This document shows, piece after piece, positions 4,918 to 5,196 of a stretch of 5,196 bases of DNA. The notes under the pieces were generated by a model, which was not told the origin of the DNA, ran no database searches, and saw only the letters and a program-made list of their open reading frames with translations. The stretch comes from CAZYMF01 sp964648215. Lineage in GTDB: Bacteria; Desulfobacterota; Binatia; HRBIN30; JACQVA1. The position numbers and the translations under genes are program-made. Position 1 is the first letter of the stretch. Every line of letters starts with the position of its first letter. Location of the stretch: NCBI GenBank assembly GCA_964648215.1, contig CAZYMF010000294.1, positions 1-5,196 of the forward strand. The letters run 5' to 3'.

Positions 4918-5196
4918 AGCGGGCTTTCCACTGCGGCTTGCGTTTCTCGACGAACGAGCGCGGGCCTTCGCCGTGATCCTCCGACTGCTCGACGATCTCG
5001 AGATAGCCGGCGGCGATCTCCTCCGCCTGCGGGATCGGCAGCCCCAGCCCTTGCAGAATGCCCATCTTCGTTCCCCACACGGCCAGCGGCGAGTTGCTGC
5101 AGATCATGCCGGCCAGCTCGCGGGCGCGGTCCATCAGCTTGTCGTGCGGCACCACCTCGGTGACCAGGCCGACCTCGTAGGCGCGCTGCGCGCTCA
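4916..5196 (-). CDS. Enoyl-CoA hydratase/isomerase (crotonase) family, C-terminal part
   Basis: The reverse strand is open from the right edge to a TGA at 4916-4918, giving the last 92 residues. The sequence is typical of the crotonase C-terminal trimerisation region: SAQRAYEVGLVTEVVPHDKL (1-20), then the helix DRARELAGMICSNSPLAVWGTK (22-43), a variable LQGLGLPIPQAEE (47-59), and the ending SEDHGEGPRSFVEKRKPQWK (71-90), the standard 'SED..EGPRAF.EKR.P.W' close of short-chain enoyl-CoA hydratases. The oxyanion-hole and catalytic Glu region lies outside the window, so hydratase cannot be told from isomerase or an inactive homolog. Such enzymes add water to, or shift, the double bond of enoyl-CoA esters in the cytosol. 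The gene lies directly upstream of the ABM gene and is convergent with the CoA-transferase pair, suggesting a CoA-ester catabolic neighbourhood. Confidence 0.92.
   Translation of the reverse strand, partial: SAQRAYEVGLVTEVVPHDKLMDRARELAGMICSNSPLAVWGTKMGILQGLGLPIPQAEEIAAGYLEIVEQSEDHGEGPRSFVEKRKPQWKAR

Noticed and set aside
4908..5078. 57-residue N-terminal extension of the ABM protein
   Set aside because: It is Arg/Gly-rich, lies inside the hydratase gene in another frame, and a good ribosome binding site precedes ATG 4907.
1..5196. CRISPR array, tRNA/rRNA, insertion sequence or prophage traces
   Set aside because: No spaced identical repeats, no tRNA-like fold, no transposase or integrase motif and no terminal inverted repeats were seen on either strand.

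Overview
The window is strongly GC-rich bacterial DNA, with G or C at most third codon positions. It holds six protein genes and almost no spare sequence. Five of the six belong to families typical of acyl-CoA catabolism in aerobic bacteria rich in CoA and F420 enzymes. An F420-type luciferase-like oxidoreductase beside CaiB/BaiF CoA-transferases and an enoyl-CoA hydratase suggests an actinobacterium or an uncultured F420-using lineage such as Binatota. This placement is inferred from gene content; no marker gene is present. No RNA gene, mobile element, CRISPR array or origin was seen.

Left part (1-872, minus strand): a nearly complete luciferase-like, probably F420-dependent oxidoreductase that runs off the left edge. 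It is divergent from a plus-strand pair of family III CoA-transferases (974-2230 and 2230-3453). The AT-rich gap between them (873-973) carries a consensus -35 box and a TAAC-N4-GTTA dyad that looks like a repressor operator over the -10 region. The two CoA-transferase genes overlap by one base (TGATG) and are probably translationally coupled. The second protein keeps the catalytic aspartate (D173). In the first, a tyrosine (Y178) sits at that position. The simplest reading is a heteromeric CoA-transferase with one catalytic and one non-catalytic subunit, as in the BbsE/BbsF type of system.

Right part (3526-5196, all minus strand, convergent with the pair): the C-terminal end of an enoyl-CoA hydratase enters from the right edge. 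Eight bases later comes a small antibiotic-biosynthesis-monooxygenase (ABM) domain protein. After a 167-base gap follows a DUF4097-type beta-repeat protein with an exact 18-residue period over seven repeats and no visible signal peptide.

Working model (inference): an organic acid is activated by CoA transfer through the tandem pair, then processed by the hydratase and the flavin/F420 oxidoreductase. The substrate cannot be read from the sequence. The DUF4097 protein does not obviously belong to this pathway.
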